Positions 24,216 to 33,162 of a stretch of DNA of 64,000 nucleotides are shown here, piece after piece. The stretch spans positions 1-64,000 of the forward strand of contig NZ_RJSF01000036.1 of the NCBI RefSeq assembly GCF_003725535.1, read 5' to 3'. The notes under the pieces are model-generated. The model saw only the letters and a program-made list of their open reading frames with translations, searched no databases and was not told where the DNA came from. The position numbers and the translations under genes were made by a program. The first letter of the stretch is position 1, and the number at the start of each line of letters is the position of its first letter. Origin of the DNA: Nocardioides pocheonensis. GTDB taxonomy: Bacteria; Actinomycetota; Actinomycetes; Propionibacteriales; Nocardioidaceae.

Positions 24216-25814
24216 TCAGGGTCGGTCGAGCGCGTCGCCCGCACCGCCGCCGGCCAGCGAGGCGGCCAGCCCGTCGACGTCGAGCGCCCGGTCGGGCACC
24301 ATCAGGGCCGGCTCGAGCAGGTGCTTGCCGAGCAGCTCGGGCTCGGGCAGCGGGACCGGGTAGACGCCGTCGAAGCAGGCGCGGCAGAGGTTGTCGGCCG
24401 GCACGGTGGTCGCCTCGACCAGCTCCTCCAGCGAGATGTAGGCCAGGGAGTCCGCGTCGATCGAGGCGCAGATCTCCTCGACCGAGAGGCCGTTGGCGAT
24501 CAGCTCGGCGCGGGTGGCGAAGTCGATGCCGTAGAAGCACGGCCACTTCACCGGCGGGCTGGAGATCCGCACGTGCACCTCGCGGGCGCCGGCCTCGCGG
24601 AGCATCCGGACGAGGGCGCGCTGGGTGTTGCCGCGGACGATCGAGTCGTCGACGACCACCAGCCGCTTGCCCTCGATCACGTCGCGCAGCGGGTTGAGCT
24701 TGAGCCGGATGCCGAGCTGGCGGATCGTCTGGCTCGGTTGGATGAAGGTGCGGCCGACGTAGCTGTTCTTCACCAGGCCGGTGCCGTAGGGGATGCCGCT
24801 GGCCTCGGCGTACCCGATCGCGGCGGGCGTGCCGGACTCGGGCACGGGGATGACCAGGTCGGCGTCGGCGGGGTAGGAGCGGGCGAGCTTGCGCCCGATC
24901 TCGACCCGGACGCTGTGCACGCGCTGGTTGGAGATCCGGGTGTCCGGCCGGGCGAGGTAGACGAACTCGAACAGGCAGCCCTTGGGCGCGGGCTCGGCGA
25001 AGTGGCGGCTGCGCAGGCCGTCCTCGTCGACGGCGATCAGCTCGCCCGGCTCGATCTCCCGGATGTACGACGCACCGACGATGTCGAGCGCCGCGGTCTC
25101 CGACGCCACCACCCAGCCGCGCTCGAGGCGTCCGAGCACGAGCGGACGGATGCCCTGGGGGTCGCGGGCGGCGTACAGGGTGCCCTCGTCCATCCAGACG
25201 AAGCAGAACGCGCCCTTGACCTGGGGCAGCAGCTCGACGGCGCGCTCCTCGAGGGTCGCCCCGCTGTGGTGGGCGAGCAGCGCGGTGACCAGCGAGGTGT
25301 CGTTGGTGCTGGTCTCCAGGTTGCGGGTGTGCAGCTCGAGCTCGCCGCTGTCGCTGGGCAGGTCGGCGACCATCTGGGCCAGCTCGCTGGTGTTGGTCAG
25401 GTTGCCGTTGTGGCCCAGGGCGATCGACCCGGTCGCCGTCGGCCGGAACGTGGGCTGGGCGTTGTGCCAGGTGCTCGCGCCGGTCGTCGAGTAGCGCGCG
25501 TGGCCGATCGCGATGTGGCCCTTGAGCGCCTCGAGGGTGGACTCGTCGAACACCTGCGAGACCAGCCCCATGTCCTTGTAGACCAGGATCTGCCGGCCGT
25601 TGCTGACCGCGATGCCCGCCGACTCCTGGCCGCGGTGCTGGAGCGCGTAGATGCCGAAGTACGCGAGCTTCGCGACGTCCTCGCCGGGGGCCCAGACACC
25701 GAAGACGCCGCAGGCGTCCTGGGGTCCGGCGTCCTGGGGATCGGTCTCGTGGGTCAGTCGGCCGTCGCCGCGGCGCCGGGAGGGCGGTCCGGCGGGCTGT
25801 CCAGGAAGGGCCAC
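24216..25814 (-). CDS. purF: Amidophosphoribosyltransferase
   Basis: Commits PRPP to purine synthesis: PRPP + Gln to phosphoribosylamine. 532 residues. A 34-residue propeptide precedes the N-terminal nucleophile Cys35 (DACGVFGVW). The PRPP motif VVVDDSIVRG and the [4Fe-4S] cysteines (in KGCLFE, WPCFYG and LCRACFDG) place it in the Bacillus-type iron-sulfur class that is processed at the Cys. GTG 25814 lies 7 nt after TAGACT (25827-25822) with no Shine-Dalgarno, a leaderless pattern. Start of the purF-purM unit. Confidence 0.96.
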   Translation of the reverse strand: MALPGQPAGPPSRRRGDGRLTHETDPQDAGPQDACGVFGVWAPGEDVAKLAYFGIYALQHRGQESAGIAVSNGRQILVYKDMGLVSQVFDESTLEALKGHIAIGHARYSTTGASTWHNAQPTFRPTATGSIALGHNGNLTNTSELAQMVADLPSDSGELELHTRNLETSTNDTSLVTALLAHHSGATLEERAVELLPQVKGAFCFVWMDEGTLYAARDPQGIRPLVLGRLERGWVVASETAALDIVGASYIREIEPGELIAVDEDGLRSRHFAEPAPKGCLFEFVYLARPDTRISNQRVHSVRVEIGRKLARSYPADADLVIPVPESGTPAAIGYAEASGIPYGTGLVKNSYVGRTFIQPSQTIRQLGIRLKLNPLRDVIEGKRLVVVDDSIVRGNTQRALVRMLREAGAREVHVRISSPPVKWPCFYGIDFATRAELIANGLSVEEICASIDADSLAYISLEELVEATTVPADNLCRACFDGVYPVPLPEPELLGKHLLEPALMVPDRALDVDGLAASLAGGGAGDALDRP

Positions 25815-25875
25815 GCGCGCCAGTCTACGGGAGCGAGCGCGGCCCTCGTGCCACGTGCTCAGGGTGTGCCGGGCG

Positions 25876-27231
25876 TCACGCGCCGCCGGGGCGCAGGCCG
25901 GCGAGGTTCGCCAGCAGCAGCGTCTCGGCGACGCAGACCCGCTCGAACTCCGCGAGGTGCAGGCCCTCGTTGGCCCCGTGGGCCCGGGTGTCGGGATCCT
26001 CGACGCCGGTGACCAGCACGCTCGCGGCCGGGAACGTGCGCAGGAACAGCTCGATGAACGGGATCGAGCCGCCCACCCCCATGTCGACCGGCGCCACGCC
26101 GTCCCAGGCCTGGGTGAACGCGTCCCGAGCGATGTCGTACGCCGGTCCGGTGGCGTCGATCGCGATCGCCTCGCCCGTGTCGACCACCGTGAAGCCGAGC
26201 TGCGCGCCCCACGGCACGTGCGCCTCGAGGTGCTTGCGCAGGCACGCGACCGCGTTGGCGGTGGTGTCACCCGGGGCGATCCGCATCGAGATGCGGGCGC
26301 GCGCGGACGGGACCAGCGTGTTGCTCGCGCCGAACACCTGCGGAGCGTCCAGGCCCGTGATGCTGATCGCCGGCTTGGTCCAGAGCCGTTCGACGGTCGG
26401 TCCGGAGCCGATCCACCGGATGCTGTCGAGGGCGCCCGACTCCGCGCGCAGCCGCTCCTCGGGGTACTCGACGTCAGCCGCCGGGCCCTCGTGCAGGCCG
26501 GCCACGGCGACGTTGCCGTCGTCGTCGTGAAGCGACGCGATCACCCTCGACAGGGTCATCAGCGAGTCGGGCACGAGGCCGCCCCACATGCCCGAGTGCA
26601 CCGCGTGCGACTGCGTGCGGATCTCGATGTCGACGCGCACGAGCCCGCGCAGGCTCGTGGTGAGGGCCGGCACGCCGATGTCCCAGTTGCCGCTGTCGGC
26701 GATCACGATCACGTCGGCGTGCAGGTGCTCGGCCTCCTGCTTCAGCAACGCCTCGAGCGAGTCCGAGCCGATCTCCTCCTCGCCCTCGACGAACACCGTG
26801 ACCCCGATCGCCAGGTCGTCGGCCAGGGCCCGGATCGCAGCCAGGTGGGCGGCGATGCCGGCCTTGTCGTCGGCGGCGCCGCGGCCGTAGAGCCGGTCAC
26901 CCACCTCGGTGGGCTCGAACGGCGGGGTGTCCCAGTCGGCGTGGTCGTTCTCGGGCTGCACGTCGTGATGGGCGTAGAGCAGGATCTGCGGCGCGCCCTC
27001 GGGCCCGGGCTTGTGCGCGATCACCGCCGGTGCCCCGCCGTCGGCGCTCGTGATCCGGGTCGCGAAGCCCTCGCCCCGGAAGAGCGCCTCGACCGCCTCC
27101 GCGCTGCGCTGCACCTCGGCGGCCCGCGCAGGGTCGGCGCTGACCGACTCGATCCGGACCAGGGCCTCGAGGTCGTTGCGGATACCGGGGAGGACGGCCT
27201 GGACGCGCGCACGCAGGTCTTCGAGCGACAT
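25876..27231 (-). CDS. M20-family metallopeptidase (dipeptidase)
   Basis: A 451-residue zinc di-/tripeptidase. The first zinc histidine is in LLYAHHDVQP, the bridging Asp in YGRGAADDKAG, the general base pair in EGEEEIGS, and the last His in RAHGANEGLHL. Between them lies the dimerisation lid with SHAVHSGMWGG. No signal peptide. ATG 27231 is preceded by TACAGT (27244-27239) with 7 nt between and no ribosome site. It stands alone between purF and the divergent LCP gene. Confidence 0.9.
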   Translation of the reverse strand: MSLEDLRARVQAVLPGIRNDLEALVRIESVSADPARAAEVQRSAEAVEALFRGEGFATRITSADGGAPAVIAHKPGPEGAPQILLYAHHDVQPENDHADWDTPPFEPTEVGDRLYGRGAADDKAGIAAHLAAIRALADDLAIGVTVFVEGEEEIGSDSLEALLKQEAEHLHADVIVIADSGNWDIGVPALTTSLRGLVRVDIEIRTQSHAVHSGMWGGLVPDSLMTLSRVIASLHDDDGNVAVAGLHEGPAADVEYPEERLRAESGALDSIRWIGSGPTVERLWTKPAISITGLDAPQVFGASNTLVPSARARISMRIAPGDTTANAVACLRKHLEAHVPWGAQLGFTVVDTGEAIAIDATGPAYDIARDAFTQAWDGVAPVDMGVGGSIPFIELFLRTFPAASVLVTGVEDPDTRAHGANEGLHLAEFERVCVAETLLLANLAGLRPGGA

Positions 27232-27361
27232 GGGGCCAACTGTAGGAGCCCGGCGCGCCGATCCGCTCAGCGGTCGGGCCCGTTCGGAGCGGGCCGGTCG
27301 TCGTACCCTGTTGCGCGCCGGTGGCCGAGGGCCACTGCTCCACGAGGAAACGGGGGCCCGC

Positions 27362-28441
27362 GTGACCGACGGCGAGACCGGGCACGACGAGCCGTCGTTC
27401 GCCGAAGGGTCCTCGGTGGAGGACGAGGAGCGTCGTCGACGACGCCACGAGCGCAACGAGGAACACCGGCGCAAGGTCCGCCGCCGCCGTCGCCGCAAGC
27501 GCATCCTGGTGGTCACTGCGGTTGCGCTCGCGACGCTGCTGGTCCTGGGCGTGGTCTGGTTCTGGTGGACCTTCGGCGGGCTCGAGCGGTTCCCCGAGTC
27601 TGTGAACCAGACCGGTGCGCAGGCGCCCGGCACCACGATCCTGCTGGTCGGCAGCGACCCGGGAGTGACCGCTCGCGGCCGCAGCAACCGGGTCGGCTGG
27701 CGCGACGACCTGGTCCGCAGCGACCTGGTGATGGTGCTGCACCTGACCGCCGACCGGCGCGCGCTCTACGTCATCTCGATCCCCGGCGAGGCGGTGCTCG
27801 ACGTGCCCGGCGTCGGGCCGGGCACGCTCTCCGACGCGGCGACCGCCGGAGGACCGCGGCTGGTCGCGCGCACCGTCGAGGAGACCACCGGGGTGCGCCT
27901 GGACCGGATGGCCGTGCTCGACCTGAACGCCTTCCGCGAGATCGTCGACGTCCTCGACGGCGTGGTCGTCCAGGTGCCCCGTGAGGCCTGCGGGCTGCCG
28001 GCCGGCCCGCGGCGGTTCGACGGCCAGGCGGCGCTGGACTACATCGCCCTGCAGCCGTGCCTGCCTCGGAGGGACCTGGACCGGGTCGAGCGGCAGCAGA
28101 GCCTGGTGAAGGCCCTGATGCGCGGGGCCGTGGACGGCGGGAAGATCACTCATCCCCTGGCGGTCAGCGGCATGCTGCGCGCGACCGCCGGACACCTCGC
28201 CCTGGAGCAGGGCTTCTCCTACCCCGAGATGCTGGGCACGTTGTGGTCGATGCGGCACCTGCGCACCGGAAACACGACCTTCCTGACCGTGCCCGTCGCG
28301 GCGAAGCCGTTCGCCCGGCAGGACGGCAACGACTACGTCCTGCTCGACCAGCAGGCCGACGACGCGCTGTGGGCGGCGCTGCGCGAGGACCGGCTGACCG
28401 AGTACCTCGCGCTCCACGACGACGCGCAGGTGCTGCGCTAG
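27362..28441 (+). CDS. Divergent LytR-CpsA-Psr (LCP) family protein
   Basis: A 359-residue membrane-anchored protein. The first 65 residues are highly charged with an Arg-rich run (residues 24-45), then one transmembrane segment and an extracellular LCP-like domain. LCP enzymes attach glycopolymers to peptidoglycan; they need Arg/Asp in segments such as ISIPRD. Here that segment is VISIPGEAV, lacking both, although RSDLVMVLHL is kept. It may be catalytically impaired or altered. GTG 27362 has GAGGAAA upstream, and a TACCCT -10 lies at 27304-27309. Ends convergently with the SCP-2 gene, overlapping 4 bp. Confidence 0.78.
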   Translation: MTDGETGHDEPSFAEGSSVEDEERRRRRHERNEEHRRKVRRRRRRKRILVVTAVALATLLVLGVVWFWWTFGGLERFPESVNQTGAQAPGTTILLVGSDPGVTARGRSNRVGWRDDLVRSDLVMVLHLTADRRALYVISIPGEAVLDVPGVGPGTLSDAATAGGPRLVARTVEETTGVRLDRMAVLDLNAFREIVDVLDGVVVQVPREACGLPAGPRRFDGQAALDYIALQPCLPRRDLDRVERQQSLVKALMRGAVDGGKITHPLAVSGMLRATAGHLALEQGFSYPEMLGTLWSMRHLRTGNTTFLTVPVAAKPFARQDGNDYVLLDQQADDALWAALREDRLTEYLALHDDAQVLR

Positions 28442-28746
28442 TCGGACTCCGCTGAGTCGGACAGGGGCAGGTACGGCGACAGGTCGGCGCGTTCTCCGGA
28501 GGCGAGGACCCGGCCGCTGGAGACCGCGTCGGCCCAGGCCAGCTCTCCCGTCGCGAGGGCGATCCAGGTGTCGGGGTCGGTCTCGATCACCGCGCGCGGC
28601 GTGCCGCGGGTGTGGGTGCCGCCGCCGATCACCTGCACCGCGGCGTACGGCGGCACCCGGACCTCGACCGAGCGTCCCGGCGCGCGCGCCTTGAGCTCGG
28701 CGAGGTAGCGCTTGACCTGTTCCTTGGGGGTCTCCGCCACGGTCAC
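28438..28746 (-). CDS. Stand-alone SCP-2 (sterol carrier) family domain
   Basis: A 102-residue protein matching the C-terminal half of actinobacterial sterol-carrier family proteins (VEVRVPPYAAVQV, HTRGTPRAVIETDPDTWIALATG, SGERADLSPYLPL). Many relatives have a mycothiol-dependent maleylpyruvate isomerase-like domain in front; here only the carrier domain exists. It would bind a hydrophobic ligand. GTG 28746 overlaps the stop of the upstream ArsR-type gene (GTGA), so the two are coupled. Confidence 0.82.
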   Translation of the reverse strand: MTVAETPKEQVKRYLAELKARAPGRSVEVRVPPYAAVQVIGGGTHTRGTPRAVIETDPDTWIALATGELAWADAVSSGRVLASGERADLSPYLPLSDSAESD

Positions 28747-29327
28747 GACTCCGGGTCCGGGGCCGGCTGGAGGAACGTCATCAGGTTGTAGGTGCGCCGC
28801 CGTGAGGCGCCACCGTCGTCGGCGGCCGTGCGCTCCTGCCAGCGGTCCTGCACCGCGATCAGCTCGGCCGCCAGCTCCTTGGCCTCGGCCTTGGTCAGCC
28901 GGATCCAGTGGTCGCTGATCATCACGTGGGTGTCCCGGCTCTTGCGGCTGGAGTAGGCCCGGTCGACGGCGGCCCGGGCAGCGGCGGCGGCCTGCCGCTG
29001 CCAGACCGCGACGGCGGCCTTGCCGCCCGGACCCTTCTCCATCGCGCTGATCTCGAGGTCGATGCCGTGCTCGTGCACCGGCTTCCAGACCCGGTCGCGA
29101 CCGTCGCGCGCGAGCTCGGGGGCCGGTTCGGCCAGGCCGTACTTGGCCAGCTGACGCAGGTGGAAGCTGGCCTGGTTGGCCGGGATCCCGAGCACCTCGG
29201 CGACGTCCGCCGCCCGCAGGTGCCCGGCGGCGGAGAGTTCGCCGAGGATCCGGTTGCGCATCGGGTGCGCGATCGCACGGAGGATGCGGGGGTCCTCGAC
29301 CTTCTGCTCGCGGGCTGTCTTCGCCAT
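28743..29327 (-). CDS. ArsR-type winged-helix repressor
   Basis: A 194-residue regulator. The winged helix at residues 14-75 (DPRILRAIAHPMRNRILGEL, VAEVLGIPANQASFHLRQLAKYGLAE) is of the ArsR/HTH_20 type, followed by a long helical ligand or dimer domain. It has no metal-binding cysteine pair, so the signal is likely an organic molecule. ATG 29327 lies 6 nt after TAGACT (29339-29334), a leaderless pattern. The divergent MFS exporter and three TTGCGCA repeats between them make the classic repressor-pump pair. Confidence 0.88.
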   Translation of the reverse strand: MAKTAREQKVEDPRILRAIAHPMRNRILGELSAAGHLRAADVAEVLGIPANQASFHLRQLAKYGLAEPAPELARDGRDRVWKPVHEHGIDLEISAMEKGPGGKAAVAVWQRQAAAAARAAVDRAYSSRKSRDTHVMISDHWIRLTKAEAKELAAELIAVQDRWQERTAADDGGASRRRTYNLMTFLQPAPDPES

Positions 29328-29346
29328 GACGGGAGTCTAGCAATTT

Positions 29347-29382
29347 TTGCGCACGCACTATTGCGCACGTTTAGTTGCGCAA
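29347..29382. promoter_or_regulatory. Operator: three TTGCGCA direct repeats, 14-bp period
   Basis: TTGCGCA occurs at 29347-29353, 29361-29367 and 29375-29381, exactly 14 bp apart, the last extended to the palindrome TTGCGCAA. They fill the 69-bp gap between the divergent ArsR-type gene and the MFS gene and lie between their -10 boxes TAGACT and TATGTT. This is the expected place for a regulator controlling both. Confidence 0.75.
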
Positions 29383-29396
29383 TATATGTTGCGGGT

Positions 29397-30668
29397 ATGA
29401 ACGGTTTCCGGGACCTCCGCCACAACCACGACTTCACCGTGCTCTGGGTCGGCCAGACGGTCAGCGAGCTCGGGAGCCGGATGAGCATGTTCGTCTTCCC
29501 GCTGCTGGCCTACGCGATCACCGGATCCACGCTCTGGGCTGCCGCGACCGAGGGCCTGCACATGCTCGGGCTGGTCGCGACCCTGCTGCCGGCCGGCGTC
29601 TTCGCCGACCACACCGATCGGCGACGACTGATGCGGCTGGCCAGCGCGACGGGCTTCGTCCTGTACGCCTCGCTCGTGCTGGCGGCCCTCACGATCGGGA
29701 TCTCGATCGGCCACCTGGTCGTGGTCGCACTGCTCACCGGCGCGGGCGCCGGGCTGTTCATGCCGGCCGAGGCCTCGGCGGTGCGGTCCGTCGTACCGGA
29801 CGAGCAGCTGTCAGCGGCGCTCTCGCAGAACCAGGCCCGTCAGCACGTCGCGTCGCTGACCGGCGGGCCACTGGGCGGCGCCCTGTTCAGCCTGGTGCGC
29901 TGGCTGCCGTTCGTCGTGGACGCGCTCAGCTACGCCGTGTCCTGGGTGCTGCTCGGCCGCATCCGTACCGATCTCAGCGCCGCCACCGACGAGCCGCGCC
30001 CCAGGCTCGGGGAGAGCCTGGGCGAAGGCTTCCGGTTCATCGCCGCGCGACCGCTCTTCCGCGTGCTCATGGTGTTCTCCGCGGCACTCAACCTGCTGAT
30101 CAACGCGCTGCTGTTCGCCGCGATCCTGCGGCTCGTCCAGGCCGGCTTCGCTCCGGTGCAGATCGGCCTCGTGGAGACCGTCTCCGGTGCCTTCGGGCTG
30201 CTCGGCGCGATCGTCGCGCCCCGGGTCATCGACCGGATGCGCACCGGCTCGCTGGCGATCACGAACGCCTGGAGCTGGGTGCCGCTCGCCGTGCCGATGG
30301 TCTTCTGGAACAACCCCGTCGTCGTCGCGGCCTCGCTGTCCGCGGGCCTGTTCCTGAACCCGGCCGCGAACGCCGGCATGGGTGCCTACCGGATGGCGCT
30401 GACACCGGCTGCCCTGCAGGGGCGGGTGCAGTCGACGATGCAGTTCGTCTCGATGTCGGTGATGCCCCTGTTCCCCGTCCTGGCCGGCGCCTCCCTGACC
30501 CTGCTGGGCGGTCGCGGGGCCGTGGTCGCCCTCGGGGCGCTGGTCGCCCTGACCGCTCTCATCCCGACGCTGAGCCGTTCGGTGCGGGAGGTTCCCCGGC
30601 CGGTCGTGTGGCAGGCGGAGCTGGCGGCGCGGTCGAGTGCTGAAGCGGCTGTCCCGACGACCGTCTGA
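29397..30668 (+). CDS. MFS transporter (efflux type)
   Basis: A 423-residue major facilitator with about 12 hydrophobic helices, in the style of MFS_3/enterobactin-exporter-like pumps. The start FRDLRHNHDFTVLWVGQTVSELGSRM and the loop ADHTDRRRLM are typical. ATG 29397 follows TATGTT by 6 nt, so the transcript is probably leaderless. It shares the TTGCGCA operator with the divergent ArsR-type repressor; together they look like an inducible export system for a small toxic or signalling molecule. Ends 9 bp from the convergent purL stop. Confidence 0.88.
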   Translation: MNGFRDLRHNHDFTVLWVGQTVSELGSRMSMFVFPLLAYAITGSTLWAAATEGLHMLGLVATLLPAGVFADHTDRRRLMRLASATGFVLYASLVLAALTIGISIGHLVVVALLTGAGAGLFMPAEASAVRSVVPDEQLSAALSQNQARQHVASLTGGPLGGALFSLVRWLPFVVDALSYAVSWVLLGRIRTDLSAATDEPRPRLGESLGEGFRFIAARPLFRVLMVFSAALNLLINALLFAAILRLVQAGFAPVQIGLVETVSGAFGLLGAIVAPRVIDRMRTGSLAITNAWSWVPLAVPMVFWNNPVVVAASLSAGLFLNPAANAGMGAYRMALTPAALQGRVQSTMQFVSMSVMPLFPVLAGASLTLLGGRGAVVALGALVALTALIPTLSRSVREVPRPVVWQAELAARSSAEAAVPTTV

Positions 30669-30677
30669 GCACTCGAC

Positions 30678-32954
30678 TCAGCTGAGGGCGGCGGGCAGCG
30701 TGGCGGTCCAGGTCGCGCGGAGCTCCTCGAGCGGGACGTCGAACTGTCCCTCGACGACCAGCGTCGCGCCACCGGTCTCGCCCAGGCGGGTCAGCGGTAC
30801 GCCGTGCTCGAGGGCCAGCTCGGTCAGCCGGGCGACGTCCTCGGTGGCGACGGTGACCAGGACCCGGGCCGCCGACTCGCTGAACAGCTCGACGAACGGG
30901 TCGCCCGAGAGCCGCACGGTGGCGCCGATCCCGCGGCGCAGGCAGGACTCCACCAGCGCCTGGGAGAGCCCGCCCTCGGAGAGGTCGTGGGCCGAGGTGA
31001 GCAGCCCGACGCCGTCGGCGAGCAGCGAGCCGAGCGCCTTCTCGGCGCCGAGGTCCACCGCGGGCGGACGGCCGCCGAGGTGACCGTGCACGACGTGGGC
31101 CCACTCCGAGCCCGAGAGCTCCTCGCGGGTCGCGCCGAGCTGGAACACCTGCTCCCCGGTCGCCGCGAAGCCGGTGGGCGTGCGCCGAGTGACGTCCTCG
31201 ACGACACCGAGCACCGCGACCACCGGGGTCGGCAGGATCGCCGTCTCCCCGGTCTGGTTGTAGAGGCTGACGTTGCCGCCGGTGACCGGCACCCCGAGCT
31301 CGAGGCAGCCGTCCTTGAGCCCGCGACAGGCCTCCGCGAACTGCCACATCACGTCGGGATCCTCCGGCGAGCCGAAGTTGAGGCAGTCGCTGACCGCGAG
31401 CGGGCGGGCTCCCCCGGTCGCGACGTTGCGGTAGCTCTCGGCGAGGGCGAGCTGCGCGCCGGCGTACGGATCGAGCTTGGCGAAGCGGCCGTTGCAGTCG
31501 GTCGCGACGGCGACGCCGAGGTTGGACTCCTCGTCGATCCGGATCATGCCGGAGTCCGAGGGCTGGGCGAGGACGGTGTTGCCCTGGACGTAGCGGTCGT
31601 ACTGGTCGGTGATCCAGGACTTGTCGCAGAGGTTCGGGCTGCCCGCGAGCCGCAGCACGGTGGCGCGCAGCTCGTCGCCGGTCGCGGGCCGCGGCAGCGC
31701 CTCCGCCCCGTCGGCCTGGAGAGCGTCCTGCCAGGCGGGCCGGGCGAACGGGCGCTCGTACGTCGGGCCCTCGTGCGCCACGGTGCGGGGCGGGACGTCG
31801 ACGACGCGCTCGCCGTGCCAGTCGATCTGCAGCCGGCCGGTGTCGGTGACCTCACCGACCACGACGGCCTCGACGTCCCACTTCGCGCAGATCTCCATGA
31901 ACGCCGCGACGTCGCCCGGCTCGACGACGGCCATCATCCGCTCCTGCGACTCGCTCATGAGGATCTCCTCGGGAGCGAGGCTGGAGTCGCGCAGCGGCAC
32001 CCGGTCGAGCTCGACGTGCATGCCGCCGTCGCCGGCGCTGGCCAGCTCGGAGGTGGCGCAGGACAGGCCGGCACCGCCGAGGTCCTGGATGCCGGCGACC
32101 ACGCGGGCCGCGAACAGCTCGAGGGTGCACTCGATCAGGAGCTTCTCCATGAACGGGTCGCCGACCTGCACGCTGGGCCGCTTGGCCGGTCCGTCGGCGT
32201 CGAAGGTCTCGCTGGCGAGCACGCTCACGCCGCCGATGCCGTCGCCGCCGGTGCGGGCGCCGTACAGGATCACCTGGTTGCCGACACCGCTGGCCTTGGC
32301 CAGGTGCAGGTCCTCGTGGCGCAGCACGCCGACGCAGAGGGCGTTGACGAGCGGGTTGCCCAGGTAGGTCTCGTCGAAGACCGCCTCGCCGCCGATGTTC
32401 GGCAGGCCCAGGCAGTTCCCGTAGCCGCCGACGCCGGCGACGATCCCGGGCAGCACGCGATGGGTGTCGGCGGCCTCCAGCGGGCCGAACCGCAGGGGGT
32501 CCATCACCGCGACGGGTCGCGCGCCCATCGCGAGGATGTCGCGCACGATGCCCCCGACCCCGGTGGCTGCGCCCTGGTACGGCTCGACGTACGACGGGTG
32601 GTTGTGCGACTCGACCTTGAAGGTGACCGCGTAGCCCTGGCCGACGTCGATCACGCCGGCGTTCTCGCCGATCCCCGCGAGCATCTTGCCGACCGGCGTC
32701 TCCTGGGGGATCTCGCCGAACTGCTTGAGGTGCACCTTGCTCGACTTGTAGGAGCAGTGCTCGCTCCACATCACGGAGTACATCGCGAGCTCGCTGGAGG
32801 TCGGCCGGCGGCCGAGGATCTCGCGGATGCGGGCGTACTCGTCGGCCTTCAGGCCGAGGTCGGCCCAGGGCTGCTGCCGGTCCGGGTCCTGCGCCGCGAC
32901 CTCGACGGTGTCCAGCTTGGTGACGGGCTTGGGGGCGGTGCGGGCATCAGGCAC
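30678..32954 (-). CDS. purL: FGAM synthase large subunit (small-type PurL)
   Basis: Phosphoribosylformylglycinamidine synthase, step 4 of purine synthesis, acting with PurQ (glutaminase) and PurS. 758 residues, the length of the three-subunit form. Recognisable segments: [35 protein letters not shown], and [11 protein letters not shown]. The GTG at 32954 has GGAG about 11 nt upstream, and a TAGATT -10 lies roughly 50 bp before. The partner genes purQ and purS lie 1.6 kb upstream behind the DUF1906 gene. Confidence 0.97.
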   Translation of the reverse strand: MPDARTAPKPVTKLDTVEVAAQDPDRQQPWADLGLKADEYARIREILGRRPTSSELAMYSVMWSEHCSYKSSKVHLKQFGEIPQETPVGKMLAGIGENAGVIDVGQGYAVTFKVESHNHPSYVEPYQGAATGVGGIVRDILAMGARPVAVMDPLRFGPLEAADTHRVLPGIVAGVGGYGNCLGLPNIGGEAVFDETYLGNPLVNALCVGVLRHEDLHLAKASGVGNQVILYGARTGGDGIGGVSVLASETFDADGPAKRPSVQVGDPFMEKLLIECTLELFAARVVAGIQDLGGAGLSCATSELASAGDGGMHVELDRVPLRDSSLAPEEILMSESQERMMAVVEPGDVAAFMEICAKWDVEAVVVGEVTDTGRLQIDWHGERVVDVPPRTVAHEGPTYERPFARPAWQDALQADGAEALPRPATGDELRATVLRLAGSPNLCDKSWITDQYDRYVQGNTVLAQPSDSGMIRIDEESNLGVAVATDCNGRFAKLDPYAGAQLALAESYRNVATGGARPLAVSDCLNFGSPEDPDVMWQFAEACRGLKDGCLELGVPVTGGNVSLYNQTGETAILPTPVVAVLGVVEDVTRRTPTGFAATGEQVFQLGATREELSGSEWAHVVHGHLGGRPPAVDLGAEKALGSLLADGVGLLTSAHDLSEGGLSQALVESCLRRGIGATVRLSGDPFVELFSESAARVLVTVATEDVARLTELALEHGVPLTRLGETGGATLVVEGQFDVPLEELRATWTATLPAALS

Positions 32955-33069
32955 GAGACGGCTGCTCCGGGCTCAGGGGGATGTCGGCGCCAAATCTACT
33001 GCGTGCGGCGCCACGGCCCGGTCCTGGGCCGCCCGTGGGCCGCCCGCCGAGGCGCTCCGGACAAGCCGG

Positions 33070-33090
33070 ACAAACTACAGGTTTGTAGTT
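33070..33090. promoter_or_regulatory. Overlapping AT-rich inverted repeats upstream of purL and the DUF1906 gene
   Basis: ACAAAC (33070-33075)-N5-GTTTGT (33081-33086) and AACTACA (33073-33079)-N4-TGTAGTT (33084-33090) overlap in the 208-bp divergent gap. Such nested repeats can be an operator or alternate hairpins. They are about 65 bp upstream of the purL -10 and 73 bp before the DUF1906 start. Confidence 0.35.
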
Positions 33091-33162
33091 CATCGGAACC
33101 TCTGTTACCCGTGTGACTGCTGTGGTTATGGTGACGGCGTTCCCCACCCTGGAGTGTCCGAA

